Assembly: GCA_964589725.1 (NCBI GenBank)
Contig: CAZPUJ010000734.1
Location: 1-18,078, forward strand
Direction of reading: 5' to 3'
Source: CAYSHJ01 sp964589725
GTDB lineage: Bacteria > Planctomycetota > Planctomycetia > Planctomycetales > Planctomycetaceae
Length of the DNA stretch: 18,078 nucleotides
Part shown: piece after piece, positions 14,895-18,078 of the stretch
Layout of the letters: the number at the start of each line of letters is the position of its first letter
How positions within the stretch are numbered: position 1 is the stretch's first letter
The notes under the pieces: generated by a model
The model's input: only the letters and a program-made list of their open reading frames with translations
What the model was told of the DNA's origin: nothing
Database searches by the model: none
Position numbers and translations under genes: made by a program

Positions 14895-16160
14895 ATGAAA
14901 ATCACCGACGTGAAAACGGTCCTGCTCACGGGCCCATGCACCAACGATCCGTTTCTCAGCGAGTGCCGCCGACATCGCAGCGCGGCGTTCATCGAGATTC
15001 ATACCGATGTCGGACTGGTCGGACTCGGCGAGTCCTACAACGGCTACCGCTGTGCCGAGCTGTATCCGGCGGCGGTCAACTACTTCGCACCGATCTAGAT
15101 TGGCCAGACGGTCGCTGATGTGCCGCGGCTCTGGCAGTGGATGTATCAGTGCGAGCACTTTTGGTGTCGCAGCGGTTTCGGCATCGGCGTGATCAACGGC
15201 ATCGAGGCGGCGTTGTGGGACTTGAAGGGCCAGGCCGAGAACAAGCCGGTTTACGAACTACTCGGCGGTCTAAAGCACGAGTCGCTGCCGGCGTACGCCA
15301 CCGGCGGGCCGAGCAATTATCCGAAGGAACGTCTGGCCGCGAAGATCGACCATTACCTCGGATTGGGCTTCCGTGGGTTCAAGCTCGCGACGGGCATCCT
15401 CACCGACAAAGGCTTCGAGCAACCGCTCACCGCACGCGAGGCGGCCGCTCTCGAAGCCGACAAGCTGCGGTTCATCCGTGATCGCTACGGCTCCGAAGTG
15501 ATGGTCTGTCTCGACGGACACATGGGCAATCGGCCGGAAGGTGACGGCGAGTGGGATTTCGAAACAGCGGTCGCGGTTTGCGAGGCAGTCGAACCGTTCG
15601 ACCTCTTCTTCTTCGAGGAGCCGCTGCACTACGACAACCCCAACGGCTACTCGGAACTGTGTCGCCGCACGAACGTGCCGATCGCTGGCGGCGAGTGCTT
15701 GACCGGTCTGCTCGAGTGGCGAGTCTTCATCGAGAAAGATTGCTTCGACATCGGACAGCCCGACGCGTCGTATTCCGGCGGACTGAAGCTGTGCGTTGAT
15801 GTCGCGAAACTTTTCGAAGAGCGCGGCCGCAAGATCGCGACGCACTCATGGGGAGCGGGTGGCTCATTCATGCAGAACCTGCACGCCGGATTCGCTTGCT
15901 CGAATACAGCCATTCTGGAGATCGCTCCCGACTACGGCCCGCTGCACAGTGCGATCATCGGCGACAGTTTTCAAATGCGCGACGGCCATGTCCTGCCTCC
16001 GACGAAGCCGGGGCTGGGTATCACACTCACGGACGAGATCAAACGGCGGTTCCCGTATATTCCCGGCAGCGGTGAGTTCAACGACGTGCCGGGCAAGCGG
16101 CTCAGCGATTGGGAAGACAAAGTTGATGCCGAGTTGGCTCGACGCGCCAAGCCTTCGTAG
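14895..16160 (+). pseudogene. mandelate racemase/enolase superfamily enzyme with an in-frame TAG
   Basis: Members abstract a proton next to a carboxylate, e.g. sugar-acid dehydratases and racemases; this resembles the galactonate-dehydratase-like group. The frame runs 421 codons from ATG 14895 and is broken only by TAG at codon 68 (15096-15098), between NYFAPI and IGQTVADVPRLW, in the N-terminal capping domain. Both sides are in the same frame and well conserved. Metal ligands are present: D207 in CLDGH, E241/E242 in FFEEPL and E267 in GGECL, plus H317 in THSWGAGGS. The second-strand lysine motif is K163-L-A rather than K-x-K. The part from 15120 alone lacks most of the capping domain. It may be a nonsense mutation, readthrough, or a base error. 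The terminal TAG lies inside a palindrome. It probably heads an operon with the next two genes; divergent from the pseudogene at 14019. Confidence 0.85.
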
Positions 16161-16222
16161 CCACATTCGCCAGAACGTGGGTGAGCGTGCGAGAACCCCA
16201 CGTTCTGGCGAACGTGGCTACG
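16156..16222. repeat. REP-like palindrome overlapping a stop codon
   Basis: Arms 16156-16181 and 16197-16222 are inverted copies matching at 25 of 26 positions (cgtagccacNttcgccagaa core), separated by 15 bases. The TAG stop of the racemase/enolase gene (16158-16160) is part of the left arm. It is unrelated in sequence to the palindrome in the sulfatase. It lies 48 bases upstream of the dehydrogenase ATG and could stabilise the upstream mRNA end or lower readthrough into the next genes. Confidence 0.75.
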
Positions 16223-16270
16223 ACGGACTCGGGTCTTGAACCTGTTTCAACGAAACGGACTCCTTCAACC

Positions 16271-17290
16271 ATGACACACGTGATGATCGACGTCCGCGTG
16301 GACGAGGCATCGCTCGCACGATTGCGAGAGCGCCGTGACCTCAACCTCACCGAGACTGCTGTCGGAATAGAGGATGAGGAACAAGCGCGAGAACACGACC
16401 CAGCGATGCTCGCACAACAAGACATTTTGTTTTGCTCACAACTGCCGACAAATCACCGAGCCATGACTCGGCTGCGGATGGTTCAGATCAGCTCCGCCGG
16501 GTACGGGCAACTGCTCGGCCAAGACCTGCGGAGGCGCGGCGTGCGCGCGTGCAACGCGTCGGGTGTGTTCGATGTCGCGATCGCCGAGTGGAACGTAGCG
16601 ATGATGATCAATCTGGCTCGCGACCTGCGGCAGATGATCCGCCATCAAGAGGCCGGTGAATGGGTGCGTGAGCCCCGTTTTCAACACGAGATTCGTGGCT
16701 CGACCGTCGGTCTCTGGGGCTACGGTGGACTGGCTCGGCAAACGGCACGGCTCTGCCATGCGCTGGGCCAAACTGTGTGGGTGCTGACGCGCGACGGCGT
16801 GAAGTCGCGCGAGAACACGTTCGTCGTCCCCGGCACCGGCGATGTCGAGGGCGTCCTGCCCGACCGCGTTTTCACGCAAGACCAGAAACACGAGTTCCTT
16901 TCCGGTCTGGATTTCCTGATCCTCGCCATGCCGTTGAATCCGAGCACTCGAGGTCTCATCGGGGACGACGAGCTACGAGCACTCCCGCGTCATTGCCTGC
17001 TGCTGAACCCCGCGCGCGGGCCGCTCATCAAAGAGGAATCGCTGCTGCGTGCTCTGCGAGAAGGCTGGATCGCCGGAACAGCCCTCGACACGCACTATCA
17101 CTACCCGATGCCGCTGGACCATCCACTGTGGTCGCTGCCAAACGTGATCATGACTCCGCACATTTCCGGCTCGGCCCGCGGTCCGCATTACTTGCCACGG
17201 CTTTGGTCGATCTTCACGGAGAACGTCAACCGCTTCACCGCGGGGACACCGCTGTTGAACGAACTCTCCGCGCGGCAGTTGGAGCAATAA
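16271..17290 (+). CDS. D-isomer-specific 2-hydroxyacid dehydrogenase
   Basis: 339 residues; catalyses NAD(P)-dependent interconversion of 2-oxo and D-2-hydroxy acids in the cytosol. ATG 16271 gives a normal N-terminus (MTHVMIDVRVDE). The longer frame from GTG 16181 would translate part of the palindrome and is rejected. Nucleotide-binding loop: G150-Y-G152-G-L-A155, where the family has G-x-G-x-x-G, so the third glycine is Ala. Catalytic Arg249 is in NPARGPLI and His297 in TPHISG. The position after ALD, normally followed by an acidic residue (DVFEEEP), reads DTHYHYPMP, so the usual catalytic Glu is not evident; the substrate may differ from classical lactate or phosphoglycerate dehydrogenases. 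No clear Shine-Dalgarno. The Rieske gene starts six bases after the TAA, indicating one transcript. Confidence 0.9.
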   Translation: MTHVMIDVRVDEASLARLRERRDLNLTETAVGIEDEEQAREHDPAMLAQQDILFCSQLPTNHRAMTRLRMVQISSAGYGQLLGQDLRRRGVRACNASGVFDVAIAEWNVAMMINLARDLRQMIRHQEAGEWVREPRFQHEIRGSTVGLWGYGGLARQTARLCHALGQTVWVLTRDGVKSRENTFVVPGTGDVEGVLPDRVFTQDQKHEFLSGLDFLILAMPLNPSTRGLIGDDELRALPRHCLLLNPARGPLIKEESLLRALREGWIAGTALDTHYHYPMPLDHPLWSLPNVIMTPHISGSARGPHYLPRLWSIFTENVNRFTAGTPLLNELSARQLEQ

Positions 17291-17296
17291 CCTCGC

Positions 17297-18078
17297 ATGG
17301 TGAACGCCGACAGACTCAACCAACTTCTTCAAAGTCGCCGCCCGGGGTTCAGCCTGGAGCAGCCGTTCTACGTTGACCCCACGATCTTCGAGCTCGATCT
17401 CGACCGCATCTACCGCCGGCATTGGCTCCTGGCCGGGCCGACGTGTCGGCTCGCCAAGAGTGGCGACTACTTCCGGTACGACAGCGCGAACGATTCGCTG
17501 GTCATTCTACGTGACAACGATGGCGAGGTGCGGGCCTTTCACAACGTCTGCCGGCATCGCGGTTCGCGAGTCTGCCTTGAGGAGCAAGGTCATGCGAAGC
17601 GACTCGTTTGTCCGTATCACCATTGGGCATATGGACTGGACGGAGCGTTGTGCTTGGCGCGGCATCTGCCAGAGGAGATCGACCAGACATCGTTGGGACT
17701 CCATCCGGTGCAGGTGCGAGTCGTCGCCGGATTGATTTTCGTTTGCCTCGCCGACGAACCGCCCGACTTCACGCACACGGCCGCTGACGTGACCGAGTTT
17801 CTAGCTCCGCACGGACTCGAACGGACGCGCGTCTGTCGGCGAACGGTCGAAGTCATCCGCGCGAATTGGAAGGTCGTCGCCGAGAACTTCTGGGAGTGTT
17901 ACCACTGTGCCGCGACGCATCCGGAGTTCTGCGGCGTGATGTCGTACGCTCACGCGCAGAACAACGAACGGCTGCTGGCGGAACGTCGGCAGTTTGAGCG
18001 TGAGTGGGAAGAGACGACTCGGCAACGGGGCCACAAAGTCGGTCGCGTCGAGTTGTCGGATCGCGGGCTGCATCAAGG
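17297..18078 (+). CDS. Rieske non-haem iron oxygenase, alpha subunit (3' truncated by window end)
   Basis: 260 codons are visible, open to the window edge; the family is usually 350-450 residues, so about a third is missing. It hydroxylates or dihydroxylates aromatic, amine or other small substrates with O2 and electrons from a reductase not seen here. Rieske [2Fe-2S] ligands: C85-x-H87 in NVCRHRGSR and C105-x-x-H108 in VCPYHHWAYG. Mononuclear iron site: the ENFWECYHCAATHPEF segment, with H203 and H208 as two of the ligands; the third (Asp) should lie beyond the window. The N-terminal part (SLEQPFYVDPTIFELDLDRIYRRHW) matches the usual lead-in. ATG 17297 is six bases after the dehydrogenase stop, so the two are probably translationally coupled. 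Confidence 0.93.
   Translation, partial: MVNADRLNQLLQSRRPGFSLEQPFYVDPTIFELDLDRIYRRHWLLAGPTCRLAKSGDYFRYDSANDSLVILRDNDGEVRAFHNVCRHRGSRVCLEEQGHAKRLVCPYHHWAYGLDGALCLARHLPEEIDQTSLGLHPVQVRVVAGLIFVCLADEPPDFTHTAADVTEFLAPHGLERTRVCRRTVEVIRANWKVVAENFWECYHCAATHPEFCGVMSYAHAQNNERLLAERRQFEREWEETTRQRGHKVGRVELSDRGLHQ

Noticed and set aside
14421..15098. Genome-wide amber (TAG) recoding as an explanation for the two in-frame TAG codons
   Set aside because: TAG ends other genes in this window (11418, 16160), and one of the two affected genes is also frameshifted and deleted, so ordinary nonsense mutation is simpler.
16181..16270. GTG start at 16181 for the dehydrogenase
   Set aside because: It would translate the right arm of a REP-like palindrome; the family N-terminus begins at ATG 16271.

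Overview
The window looks like a piece of a Planctomycetota chromosome (order not resolvable from sequence alone). The basis is the gene content: exported S1 sulfatase, twin-arginine DUF1501 protein, neutral-ceramidase-like proteins, exported 'DGIHW' beta-propeller glycosidase-like proteins, DUF4838, a mandelate racemase/enolase enzyme and a Rieske oxygenase. GC is high, intergenic gaps are short and palindromes of several unrelated types are scattered through it. No tRNA, rRNA, CRISPR array or complete insertion sequence was seen.

Layout. 1-236: the tail of an unidentified upstream reading frame, a clear intrinsic terminator, and a short repeat that may be an IS end. 239-2231: an inverted repeat, then a sulfatase whose coding sequence carries an in-frame REP-like palindrome. 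2232-2497 holds no gene I can support. 2498-4036 (-): exported beta-propeller glycosidase-like protein. 4192-5058 (+): alpha/beta hydrolase that lacks its catalytic serine. 5157-5985: a frameshifted scrap of a ceramidase-like gene joined to an internally shortened tandem Rid-domain protein. 6092-7483: DUF1501 protein. 7594-11418: a 1274-residue protein that appears to fuse a ceramidase-like domain, a GH67N/DUF4838-like glycosidase region and a CBM9-like domain. 11547-12230 (-): small exported hypothetical. 12386-13921: stand-alone ceramidase-like protein whose ribosome binding site lies in a 22-bp perfect inverted repeat. 14019-14791 (-): decayed paralogue of the beta-propeller family. 14895-17290 and on to the window end: mandelate racemase/enolase gene (broken by one in-frame TAG), D-2-hydroxyacid dehydrogenase and Rieske oxygenase, probably co-transcribed.

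How the genes fit together (inference). The left and middle parts are mostly exported or periplasmic catabolic proteins acting on sulfated or acylated glycans or lipids: sulfatase, propeller glycosidase-like protein, esterase-like protein, DUF4838 and ceramidase-like amidohydrolases. The right part is cytosolic sugar-acid or aromatic-acid chemistry (dehydration, 2-keto/2-hydroxy redox, ring or C-H hydroxylation). Several genes show decay (Ser-to-Ala, frameshift, two in-frame TAG codons, internal deletions), together with a ceramidase fragment and palindromes. This suggests an accessory region that is turning over rather than a conserved housekeeping segment.

The strongest candidates for something undescribed are the ceramidase/DUF4838/CBM9 fusion (7594-11418) and the inverted repeat that covers the start region of the second ceramidase-like gene (12350-12453).
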